Assembly (NCBI GenBank): GCA_020849765.1
Contig: JADLAY010000079.1
Location: 1-64,000, forward strand
DNA from: Anaerolineae bacterium
GTDB lineage: Bacteria > Chloroflexota > Anaerolineae > Aggregatilineales > Phototrophicaceae
Direction of reading: 5' to 3'
DNA length: 64,000 nt
Below are positions 42,597 through 50,756 of the stretch, piece by piece (position 1 is the stretch's first letter; every line of letters starts with the position of its first letter). The notes under the pieces were generated by a model that saw only the letters and a program-made list of their open reading frames with translations, searched no databases and was not told the origin of the DNA. A program made the position numbers and the translations under genes.

Positions 42597-43493
42597 ATGA
42601 CCCAGCCTCGCATCCTGATCGTGGAGGATGACGGCGATCTGGCGGAACTGCTGGAAGCCCACTTCAGTACGGAAAAATACGACGTTCTGACGGCAGCCTG
42701 GGGTGCGGAAGCGCTCGAAATTGCCCAGGCGGAACCCCTGAATCTGGTGGTGCTCGACATTCGACTGCCGGACATCAATGGCTACGAGGTGTGTCGGCAA
42801 CTGCGCCTCAACCGGCGCACGCAGGACGTGCCGATCGTCTTCCTGACGGAAAAGCGCGACCGCGTCGACAAGCTGCACGGGCTGGAGCTGGGCGTCGTCG
42901 ATTACATCACCAAGCCGTTCGACGTGCGCGAACTGCGCCTGCGCGTGCGCAATGCCCTGGCGCGCGCCAACCAGCGGGCTTTCATCCACCACACGACCGA
43001 GCTGCCGGAAGGCGTGCTCGTCGATGAGCGCATGACCAGGGCGCTGCATGGCGGCTCGCCGTGGAGCATAGTTGTCTTCTCGCTGCGCGGGCTGGAGGAT
43101 TTCCGCGAGCGCTACGGCTTCGTCGCCGGGGATGACGTGCTGCGCGCCGTCGCGCTGATGCTGCGCAATGCCGTGCGCGAACTCGGCGGCGAGGATGATT
43201 TCATCGGTCACCTCGATCACGACACGTTCGTCGTCGTCACGCAGCCGGAACACGCCGAGGCAATCCGCGAGCGCGTGCAGACCAAGATGCATTATTCGCG
43301 CGAATTCTTCTACCCCGTGAGTGATCGTGAGGCCGGGACGCCGATCGCGTTCGACGATATGCTCCGGCTCGATACGGCCATGGTCGGCGACGGCCAGGGT
43401 TACGCTGATACGAACGGGCTGCGCGCCGGGCTCGCCGAAGCGCTGGCGCGCGCCAACGACGACTCAGCGCTGGACGATGAGGACGTCTCGTAG
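42597..43493 (+). CDS. Response regulator with degenerate GGDEF-like domain
   Basis: A 298-residue protein. Residues 4-120 are a receiver domain (VEDDGD acid pocket, phospho-acceptor Asp in VVLDIRLPD, Thr in FLTEK and Lys in YITKPFD). Residues about 140-260 follow a GGDEF fold, but the active loop reads LDHDTF in place of GGDEF, so diguanylate cyclase activity is unlikely. It may bind nucleotide or protein. No cognate kinase is adjacent. TATAAT-like elements lie just upstream. Its 3' end overlaps the opposing nitroreductase gene by 30 bases. Confidence 0.83.
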   Translation: MTQPRILIVEDDGDLAELLEAHFSTEKYDVLTAAWGAEALEIAQAEPLNLVVLDIRLPDINGYEVCRQLRLNRRTQDVPIVFLTEKRDRVDKLHGLELGVVDYITKPFDVRELRLRVRNALARANQRAFIHHTTELPEGVLVDERMTRALHGGSPWSIVVFSLRGLEDFRERYGFVAGDDVLRAVALMLRNAVRELGGEDDFIGHLDHDTFVVVTQPEHAEAIRERVQTKMHYSREFFYPVSDREAGTPIAFDDMLRLDTAMVGDGQGYADTNGLRAGLAEALARANDDSALDDEDVS

Positions 43494-44147
43494 CGGCTTC
43501 TTTGTGATCGTGGGCACCTGCGCATCCGCCGCCGGGTAGCCGACCGGGATGACGACGTAGGCGCGCTCGTTCGGCGGCCTGCCCAGCAGATCGCTGAGGA
43601 AGCTCATCGGGCTGGGCGTGTGCGTCAGCGTCGCCAGCCCGGCCAGATGCAGGCTCGCCAGCAGCAAACCGACCGCGATGCCGACCGACTCGGTCGTGTA
43701 ATAGTGCTTGACCTTGCGCGCCACGCCGTCGGCATCCATCTCCAACCCATAGACCTGCTGAAAGACGACGATCAGGTAGGGCGCATCTTCGAGATGCGGC
43801 TTGTGCCAGTCCGTGCCGAGCGGTGCGAGCGCGGCTTTCCATTCCTCGCTCATGCGCCGCTCGTAGCTTTCGCGCTCCTCGGCCTCGGCTGCGGCGCGGA
43901 TCTGGCGCTTGAGTTCGGCATCCGCCACGACGACGAACGTCCACGGCTGTTGATTGGCGCCAGAGGGAGCGGTCGCCGCCGTCGCCACCGCGTTCTCGAT
44001 CAGCTCGAAGGCGACCGGCTCGGTCGAAAACTGGCGTACGCTGCGCCGTGTGCGCATCCGGCTGAGGAATGCGCGCGACTGCGCCAGCTGCTCTTGCGGC
44101 AGCAAGCGCTCGAACGTAAGCGGCGTGAAAACGGCCTCGTCGTGCAT
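43464..44147 (-). CDS. Nitroreductase-family flavoprotein
   Basis: A 227-residue FMN-dependent enzyme: RTRRSVRQFSTEPV near residue 35, APSGANQQPWTFVVV near 60, and the C-terminal PVGYPAAD. The spacing and the EERESYERRMS region resemble the iodotyrosine-deiodinase/BluB-like branch. The substrate is unknown. The ATG at 44147 is chosen for its GGGAAGA site; an in-frame ATG at 44186 would add 13 residues without one. Overlaps the response-regulator gene end by 30 bases in convergent orientation. Confidence 0.88.
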   Translation of the reverse strand: MHDEAVFTPLTFERLLPQEQLAQSRAFLSRMRTRRSVRQFSTEPVAFELIENAVATAATAPSGANQQPWTFVVVADAELKRQIRAAAEAEERESYERRMSEEWKAALAPLGTDWHKPHLEDAPYLIVVFQQVYGLEMDADGVARKVKHYYTTESVGIAVGLLLASLHLAGLATLTHTPSPMSFLSDLLGRPPNERAYVVIPVGYPAADAQVPTITKKPLRDVLIVQR

Positions 44148-44199
44148 GCGTGATCTTCCCTCGCCTACGATGACCTCATGCTGCATTGCGCCGAGCACG

Positions 44200-45558
44200 T
44201 TAGTGGGGCCGTACGCAGCGAAAGCCCATGTTGTCGTAGCTGTGCGGGTCGTCTGAGTTGCGGTAGCTCCCACGAAAGATGTACTCGTCGTCATTGAACG
44301 AACCACCGCGCCGGACGCGGCTGACGTCGGTGCGTTCCATATCCTCGCGACCGTCGTCGGAGACGTACGGGTAGGGAAATTCGCTTGACTCCCACACCGC
44401 GTAGATTGTACTCGCCCATTCCCACACGTTCCCGCTCATGTCGAAGACCCCAACCCAGGACGCCCCCTCCGGATAGCGACCGACCCTCGTCGGCGCATCG
44501 AGGTTTTCATTGGCGACGTTAGCCGCCACGAACGTGTTGCCCCACGGGTATTCGAGCGCATCCGGCCCGCGCGCCGCATACTCCCACTCGGCTTCGGTCG
44601 GCAGCCGCCCAGCGCGCTTATCGGCGCAGAAGGCGGCCGCTTCAAACCAGGTGGCGACCCGCGGTTGATCCGGTTCGGGCAGCGCGACGGATTCCGATGC
44701 TCGGCCACCCAGGCGGTTGAACTGCGCGTTCGTCACCTCGTAGCGGTCGATCCAGAAAGGCTCGTCGAAGCACTGCGGGTTGATCGGCTGCTCATCGCCG
44801 TCGCCGTTGTCGCTGCCCATCATGAAACAGCCGGTCGGGACAAGCACCATCTCGACGCCGTCAAAGGTCTGGCTCGTCGGCGTCCACTGGGCATTGCTCA
44901 CAATCCGATTATCGGCAGCGTAGCCTGGGGATCTCGCTTGCAGCACCCTTGTCGCCACGAGGTAGACCGCCGCACCGGCGATCACCAGCCCGGCGATGCC
45001 CAGGAATATCCGCAGGGCAGGTGAGCGACGGGGCGCCACGGTTTCCAGCGCAGGCCTTGGCGTCGATTCGGCAACCGGGTCAGGTTGAGGTTGAGGACGG
45101 GGTTCGCTCTTGGGGTGATTTGCGGCAGGTTTGTCGCCAGCGTCGACCGGCTCTGAAGCGCAATCCGCGCCCAGATGAGCACAGATCGCGGGGATCAGGC
45201 GGTTGGTGATGGGGGCGTAGCTCGTGCGCGCGTCGATCCACTGGTGACTGGAGAACCCGAATGGCACCACGTCGTCGCTGTTGCCGCGCGCCAGGACGAG
45301 AAAGATCCGCTTCTCTTGCGCCTCGGCGAAATCGAGCTCTTCGCGCACCCAGCGGGAGTTGGACGCATCCGGCGACAGGATGCTGATGACACAGCCCGCG
45401 CCCTTGATGGCCTCTTCGACCGCGCGTTTCCACGACGGCGTCCCTGGCTGGATGCCCTCGTCCGTCCACACGTCCAGATGCGCGGCGCGCATGTCCGCCC
45501 GCATCCGCGCCATGAGGTCGACGTCCTCATGGCTGTAACTGAGGAAAATATGGGCCAT
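44200..45558 (-). CDS. TIR domain - membrane helix - FGE-sulfatase fold protein
   Basis: A 452-residue protein. Residues 1-130 form a TIR domain (IFLSYSHEDVDLMARMRADM; conserved Glu in SRWVREEL, the position of the NADase glutamate). A Pro-rich linker leads to one membrane helix (about 185-205, LRIFLGIAGLVIAGAAVYLV). Residues 225-452 are an FGE-sulfatase fold (VEMVLVPTGCFMMGSDNGDG, RLPTEAEWEYAARG, FDMSGNVWEW, RRGGSFNDD, GFRCVR). TIR would be cytosolic and the FGE fold outside, a receptor-like layout. AGGAGG precedes the ATG. Confidence 0.88.
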   Translation of the reverse strand: MAHIFLSYSHEDVDLMARMRADMRAAHLDVWTDEGIQPGTPSWKRAVEEAIKGAGCVISILSPDASNSRWVREELDFAEAQEKRIFLVLARGNSDDVVPFGFSSHQWIDARTSYAPITNRLIPAICAHLGADCASEPVDAGDKPAANHPKSEPRPQPQPDPVAESTPRPALETVAPRRSPALRIFLGIAGLVIAGAAVYLVATRVLQARSPGYAADNRIVSNAQWTPTSQTFDGVEMVLVPTGCFMMGSDNGDGDEQPINPQCFDEPFWIDRYEVTNAQFNRLGGRASESVALPEPDQPRVATWFEAAAFCADKRAGRLPTEAEWEYAARGPDALEYPWGNTFVAANVANENLDAPTRVGRYPEGASWVGVFDMSGNVWEWASTIYAVWESSEFPYPYVSDDGREDMERTDVSRVRRGGSFNDDEYIFRGSYRNSDDPHSYDNMGFRCVRPH

Positions 45559-45617
45559 GGCGCGACGCCTCCTCGTGAAGACGAACTCACCAGGGAACGG
45601 AATCGATGCCCAATATC

Positions 45618-45830
45618 TTACTCCCGATTCGCCGAAACGATCTCATCCTCCCACCAGGATGACGGTGCCGATGCCGGGCGGGATTCCCGTATGACCTGTC
45701 CACTGATCCAGAGTTCAGTTTCCTGTGCGATATACTGATCAACAAAGGGTTTCACGATTGCATAATCTGGAAACTGCAAAATTGTTGATCGCAGCAAGAT
45801 GTTTGTATCGACAAAGACCTTAGTGGGCAT
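45618..45830 (-). pseudogene. Truncated PIN-domain toxin (VapC-like)
   Basis: A 70-residue frame. The first 50 residues are the start of a PIN RNase domain (VFVDTNILLRSTI with the first acidic residue; ISGQVIRE). PIN toxins are normally 125-140 residues with four acidic positions, so the C-terminal half is missing. From about 45685 downward the DNA switches to a copy of the 3' end of the glycine-rich gene (see finding), read in another frame. It overlaps its antitoxin-like partner by 11 bases. Probably non-functional. Confidence 0.65.
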
Positions 45831-46035
45831 CGTCGTACCAATCTTCGCGCTGATCCGAATAGCTGGGTAGTACGGGGCCGAGATCGACCGTCATCGAGTC
45901 AAAGATCGCCTGCCGTTCTTGGGCGGTCAATTCATGCGTCTTGATGCGATCCAGCAGCCATACTACCAGCTCGGCTTTCTGATCGTCGGTCAAACCTTCC
46001 GCCATGTTGACCACATCTTGAAGATTGACTGCCAT
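45820..46035 (-). CDS. Antitoxin-like protein, partner of the PIN gene
   Basis: A 71-residue acidic protein (MAVNLQDVVNMAEGLTDDQKAELVVWLLDRI) with a helical N-terminus and a disordered acidic tail, typical of small VapB-like antitoxins though no ribbon-helix-helix or AbrB motif is clear. It overlaps the truncated PIN frame by 11 bases, which is the usual antitoxin-toxin arrangement. With the toxin broken it may be a leftover. Confidence 0.65.
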   Translation of the reverse strand: MAVNLQDVVNMAEGLTDDQKAELVVWLLDRIKTHELTAQERQAIFDSMTVDLGPVLPSYSDQREDWYDDAH

Positions 46036-46124
46036 CAGCCTGACTCCATACTCAGATCGAACAACTCACCTCGATCATAATGGACTTGGGGCGCGCTGTC
46101 ATCCGGTTTTTCGGCGCGGCGCGC

Positions 46125-48626
46125 TCACCCTCCCACCAGCACAACTGTGCCGATGCCGGGCAGCGTCGCGCAGGTGAAGCCATTCTGGTGCGTTGCCGCC
46201 AGATAGCGCGCGGCGCGCGGTGAGGTCTGCGCATCCAGGAAGATGACGTCGCCCGTGCCCGCGAAACAGACGCGCCCACCGGCTGCGCTGGCGCCGTTGA
46301 GCGCGAACACGTCGACGGCGGCGATCACACCCAGGTCGAGCACGCCTGCATTGCCGATCTCGGCAGGGCTGCGCAGGAAAATGCCGTCGCGCGCGATGAT
46401 CCGGCTGTAGACGTCTTGCGGCAGCCCGGCGCGGATCGACTCATCGCCGCTGCCACCATCCGATGGCGGGGGCAGCACGACCGGGCGCTGGAGCGTCGCG
46501 CCGAACTCGAACGCGCCAATGTCACAGGCGTCATCCACGCGATAGTAGCCGCGCTGATCGACAACGTCGGTGCAGGCGCCGCGGTTGCGCGCCGGGCTGG
46601 TCACCAGCAGTGCCAGCGTCTCGGTCGCTCCGCCGTTCTCGCTCAGGGCACCCAGCAGCGGATCGACATCGAAGATGGAGCGTATGGCTTCCTGGGTCAG
46701 CGTCCCGTCGTCGGCACTGCCGATCAGGTTGTAGCCGAGCGACTCGGCCACGCCGCCGACATCGACCAGATTCTGCGCGGTGTTGGCCGCGATGATGCTG
46801 CTGCGGATCTGCACGCCGCCCGCGCCGAACAAGCCGCCGCCGACGCTGGCCGTGTTGTTGGCAATCGTGCTGTTGGCGACGCGCGCTGGCTCATCAGCGC
46901 CGTGTACCCAGAGTCCACCGCCTTCACCCTCACCGATCACGCCGGGTGCGCCGTTGCCGTTTTGATCGTAGATAATGATGCCATCCTGGGCCAGCAGGTC
47001 GATGATAGCGCTGTCGAGGCCCGCGAGCGCGCCTTGCCCGCCTGAGCCAATTGCGCCCGCTTGCGCCGTGTTGCCGCTCAAGGTGCTGCGCATGAGCGTG
47101 AACGATCCGTCGGTCGCATAGAGCGCACCGCCCGCCGCATGGCCGCCCGCGCCGCCGTTGCCGCCTGTGCCACCGGGCGCGCCGGATGACGTGACACCGC
47201 CCAGATTGAGGATCAGGACTTGTGTGAGAACTCTGGGGTCCAGGTCGACGCCGAAGTAGACCGGGCCACCCGTCCCGCCATCCCCGGCACGGTTGCCGCT
47301 GCCACCGTTGCCGCCCTGGACGATGTTGTCGAACATCGTGCTGCGCTCGACGAACAGCGCGCCGCCATCGCTGAAGAGAGCGCCGCCGCGCGCATCCGCA
47401 CTGGTGCCGCCTTGACCGCCGGGGCCGCCAAACGCGCCATCCCCCTGATCGATGCCGCCGTCGCCGCCAACACCCGCAGTGCCGCCCTGACCGCTACGCC
47501 CGCCGTTGGCGAGATTCTCGACGAAGCGCGCGTTGCTGATCGTGACGCTGCCGCCTGCGTTGTAGAGTGCACCGCCTGCACTGGCGCCGCCCGATCCGCC
47601 GCGTCCACCTTCACCGCCGCGTCCGCCCGTTCCGCCGGAGCCGAGTGTGCCGCGCTGCCCCAGACCGCCCGGCCCGCCGGTGCCACCCCCGCCGCCACGC
47701 CCACCCGTGCCAGCCGTGCCGCCGAACGCCTGATTGCCCGCGAATGCGCTCGTCCGAATGACGACCTCGCCGCCATCGTTGTAGATCGCGCCGCCGTAAG
47801 CGGCGCCGCCACTCCCACCGGTGCCGCCGGTACCGCCAATGCCGCCTCTGCCGCCGGGGCCAGGCGGGCCGAGGATTGCGAACAGGATCAGCGGAATCGG
47901 GACGCCGGGTGTACCGCCGATGCCGCCCTGTCCGCCGCGACTGGCGTTGCCGCCGACCCCGCCATTGCCACCCTGCACCGTGTTGTCCTCAAGCGTGACG
48001 TCGATCAGTTCCAGCGCACCGCGGCTGTAGATGGCACCGCCCGCCACCGATCCGCCACTGCCACCTGCACCGCCGGATCGTCCGTTGCCGCCGGTGCCGC
48101 CTGGCCCGCCCGCACCGCTGACGACGAAGCCGACGCTGCCCATCTCGCCATCGTCACCTTCGGCGCCGGGCGTGCTGATGTTGCGTCCGCGCCCGCCGCT
48201 GCGCCCGACCAGACGGCCATTGCGCAGGACGACATCCTCCAGTCGCAGCGAGGCGTCCGGCGCGACTTGAAACAGGCGGAAGTTCTGCACGTTGGCGCCG
48301 TCGGCGCGCGCGAGGGTGAAGCCGTCGCCGAGAATGGTGATGTCGCTCGTGATGAGGGGCAGGCCGTTGGCGCCTTCGGGTGTCGTCGTGTGCGCGCTCG
48401 TCAGAGTCACGTCTATCGTCAGGAGGATCGTGTCTGCGCCATTGCCCGCTGGGCAGCTGCCGACGGCGCTGTCCGTGTTGGCCGCCCGGATCGCATCGAT
48501 CAACGAGCAATCCGCATCGACTGTGATCGCGTCCGGCTGGGCGGCGGCGGGCGCGGCAGCCTGGATGCCGAGTGCCAATAGCAAAAGCAGCGGCATCAGC
48601 GTGCGCGGCGACAGGTTGATTCTCAT
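46125..48626 (-). CDS. Secreted glycine-rich pectin-lyase-fold surface protein
   Basis: An 833-residue protein: signal peptide (to about residue 29, AAAQ), a CSLREA-like opening (DCSLIDAIRAANTDSAVGSCPAG) and parallel beta-helix repeats containing about 20 glycine-rich inserts of GGTGG/GGxGG type, then a C-terminal region ending LPGIGTVVLVGG. This matches the choice-of-anchor-Q group of right-handed beta-helix surface proteins. No enzymatic residues are recognised. GGGGGGAG precedes the ATG. Confidence 0.82.
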   Translation of the reverse strand: MRINLSPRTLMPLLLLLALGIQAAAPAAAQPDAITVDADCSLIDAIRAANTDSAVGSCPAGNGADTILLTIDVTLTSAHTTTPEGANGLPLITSDITILGDGFTLARADGANVQNFRLFQVAPDASLRLEDVVLRNGRLVGRSGGRGRNISTPGAEGDDGEMGSVGFVVSGAGGPGGTGGNGRSGGAGGSGGSVAGGAIYSRGALELIDVTLEDNTVQGGNGGVGGNASRGGQGGIGGTPGVPIPLILFAILGPPGPGGRGGIGGTGGTGGSGGAAYGGAIYNDGGEVVIRTSAFAGNQAFGGTAGTGGRGGGGGTGGPGGLGQRGTLGSGGTGGRGGEGGRGGSGGASAGGALYNAGGSVTISNARFVENLANGGRSGQGGTAGVGGDGGIDQGDGAFGGPGGQGGTSADARGGALFSDGGALFVERSTMFDNIVQGGNGGSGNRAGDGGTGGPVYFGVDLDPRVLTQVLILNLGGVTSSGAPGGTGGNGGAGGHAAGGALYATDGSFTLMRSTLSGNTAQAGAIGSGGQGALAGLDSAIIDLLAQDGIIIYDQNGNGAPGVIGEGEGGGLWVHGADEPARVANSTIANNTASVGGGLFGAGGVQIRSSIIAANTAQNLVDVGGVAESLGYNLIGSADDGTLTQEAIRSIFDVDPLLGALSENGGATETLALLVTSPARNRGACTDVVDQRGYYRVDDACDIGAFEFGATLQRPVVLPPPSDGGSGDESIRAGLPQDVYSRIIARDGIFLRSPAEIGNAGVLDLGVIAAVDVFALNGASAAGGRVCFAGTGDVIFLDAQTSPRAARYLAATHQNGFTCATLPGIGTVVLVGG

Positions 48627-48747
48627 GGCGGCTCCCCCCTGAGTCGTAGTGCCAGTCTACCATGAAGTGCTGTATGCCGTGTGCTCGTCGGTTGTCGAGC
48701 GGGTGTATGGGCGCCTCATGATGCGCCTGCCGGAAGCAGCCGAGCGG

Positions 48748-50616
48748 CTATGGCGGTGTCTGGCCTACGACGTTGAACGTGCTCACCATTGGACGATCGC
48801 CCAACGGCTGATCGTGATCGTCGAACGCGGCCAGGCGCGCCCCGGTCGCCCAGTCGTAGACCAGCAGATGCAGCGTGTAGGTGCCGGGCGGCAGGTCGAG
48901 CGGCAGCCGCAGCGTTTGGCAGGCGCTGTCGGCGTCGGCCAGCCCGGCGTCCGTCTGCGCGACGAGCGTCCCGTCAGGCCCGTCCACGTGCAGGCCGATC
49001 GAATAGGTGCCGCGCGGCACGTCCAGGCTGAGGCTCGTGCGCACGGTCACGGCCAGCCTATTGCTGACCTCGCCCGGCAGCGGGCCGATCCAATCGAGCG
49101 TGATGCCGTCGCCGAAGCGCCAGCGCGTCGTCTCATGGCCTGCGCGTGGGATGTACAGCGCCAGCGCCCACGCCTGCTCCTGTGGCGAGGCGGCGCACGC
49201 CAGGTAGCCATCATTGAGGATCGTATCGACCGCCCACAGCGTTTGGCGCGCGGGCCGCTGCGTTCGATCCCAGGCGATCCACAGGCGCGCGGCGTCGCCG
49301 GCGAAGCCCTCGAACTGCGCGGCGGTCACGTCCGGCGTGGTCTCCGGCAGCGACTCCAGGACGTGCAGTTGCAGACCAAGGTCATGCAGATAGTGATCGG
49401 CGACCGGCAGGTGAATCCAGTTCGGATCAGGCTCCGGCAGCAGGAAGACGAAGTCGTCGCCGGGCTGTGCTTGCGCACGCAGGTCTGCGCGCACGCCGTC
49501 CCAGGGCAGGTAGGGATGGATCGCCTCCGGGTCATTGTTGATGGTGGGGAACAACGTCAGCCAGATCCCGGCCAGCACCCAGACGCTGGCGACCACCGTG
49601 CGCCCGGCGGGCAGATGCGCCAACCCCGCCCCGCCGATCAGCGCCAGCGCGGGGAACAGCGCCAGCAGGTAATGCACATCCGAGATGAAGCCGAACAGCT
49701 CGTTAACAACGATCGCCAGCGCGAAACCGACGACGAAGGCGAACCAGGCCAGCCGCGCACGGCGCAGCGCGAACCAGCCGATGACCGCGGCCAGCGCCAG
49801 GCTCTGATTGCTGAAGCGGTTGATCAGCCGAGCCAGCAGATTGAGCGCATCGCGGGCGTAGTAGTCGCGGCTTGGGTCGGCGTTGACCTGGCCGAGCGCG
49901 GAGCCGGCCACGCTGATCCAGGGCACGAAGGCGAGCGCGCCCAGCGCGATCAGCCCGCTCACACGCCACCAACGAACATCGTTATTTCTGCGCACGAGCA
50001 GGGCGTGATAGAGCGCCAGTGTGCCGAGCACGGGCGTCGACAGATAGTGACTGTAGAGCATGACGGCGACGCCGAGCGCGAGCAGCAGACCGAGCGGCCA
50101 CGACCAGCGTCGGCGTGGGTGGGTCAGGCGCGCGTAGGCGAACAGGACCGCCGACGTCGCCATCATCAACTGCATGTAGGTGCGCGCCTCGTGGGCATAG
50201 CTGATGAAGAAGGCGGACGTGCCGAGCAGCAGCGCGCCGTACAGCCCGGCGCGACGCCCGCCGATCTCGCACCCGGCGCGGTAGATGAAGGCGAGCGCCA
50301 GCGCGGCCATCAGCAGCGACCACGAACGCATGGCGAAAGCGCTGCCGCCGGTGACGTCGCTCCACAGGTTGATGGCGACGTAATAGCCGGACGGGTTGGT
50401 GTCCGGGTAGACGTGTGCGACGCGATCCCATGTCTCCGCGGGCGTGAACGGGCCGAAGTCCGGGTCGTCGATTCGTGGCGCGCTCCCGGCGTAGAACGAC
50501 GTCCACCACTCGTCATACCAGAGGACGTCGCTGTGGGCGCCGCGCGCGGCCAGCCACGTCACCAGCAGCAGCAGGCTGACGAGCGTGAGATAGGGTGTGC
50601 GGATACGTCGCGTCAT
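48748..50616 (-). CDS. GT39-like membrane glycosyltransferase
   Basis: A 622-residue protein with about 11-12 hydrophobic segments in the first 430 residues and an exterior C-terminal domain. The first exterior loop has the acidic motif DVLWYDEWWT (Asp-Glu of the GT-C family) and TNPSGYYVAINLW; AHEARTYMQL is a further family-like stretch. Such ArnT/PMT-like proteins transfer sugars from polyprenyl phosphate carriers to exported proteins or lipids. The C-terminal 180 residues form a beta-rich domain. Partner of surface proteins in this region by location only. Confidence 0.82.
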   Translation of the reverse strand: MTRRIRTPYLTLVSLLLLVTWLAARGAHSDVLWYDEWWTSFYAGSAPRIDDPDFGPFTPAETWDRVAHVYPDTNPSGYYVAINLWSDVTGGSAFAMRSWSLLMAALALAFIYRAGCEIGGRRAGLYGALLLGTSAFFISYAHEARTYMQLMMATSAVLFAYARLTHPRRRWSWPLGLLLALGVAVMLYSHYLSTPVLGTLALYHALLVRRNNDVRWWRVSGLIALGALAFVPWISVAGSALGQVNADPSRDYYARDALNLLARLINRFSNQSLALAAVIGWFALRRARLAWFAFVVGFALAIVVNELFGFISDVHYLLALFPALALIGGAGLAHLPAGRTVVASVWVLAGIWLTLFPTINNDPEAIHPYLPWDGVRADLRAQAQPGDDFVFLLPEPDPNWIHLPVADHYLHDLGLQLHVLESLPETTPDVTAAQFEGFAGDAARLWIAWDRTQRPARQTLWAVDTILNDGYLACAASPQEQAWALALYIPRAGHETTRWRFGDGITLDWIGPLPGEVSNRLAVTVRTSLSLDVPRGTYSIGLHVDGPDGTLVAQTDAGLADADSACQTLRLPLDLPPGTYTLHLLVYDWATGARLAAFDDHDQPLGDRPMVSTFNVVGQTPP

Positions 50617-50756
50617 AACGTTGGGCGTGGGTTCAGCGGGTCACGGGGACTGGAGGCAGGGAGTGCGCGTTTGCGTGCGTTATCAAGACAGACCTCTGGA
50701 TACGCCGGGTCTTCATTGCCGCCATTTTAACGCAGGCGCGCCTTCGCTCACCACTG

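Noticed and set aside
44200..45558. FGE fold as a target of a diversity-generating retroelement
   Set aside because: No reverse transcriptase, template repeat or variable-repeat pair was seen within the window.
46125..48626. Periodic repeats that might suggest a CRISPR array
   Set aside because: The repetition is codon-level GGTGG/GGxGG coding in a real gene; there are no constant repeats with unique spacers of fixed length.
48649..50730. Antisense frame of 693 residues across the GT39-like gene
   Set aside because: Same reason: Arg/Gln/His-rich composition, no domain, fully opposite a well-supported membrane protein.
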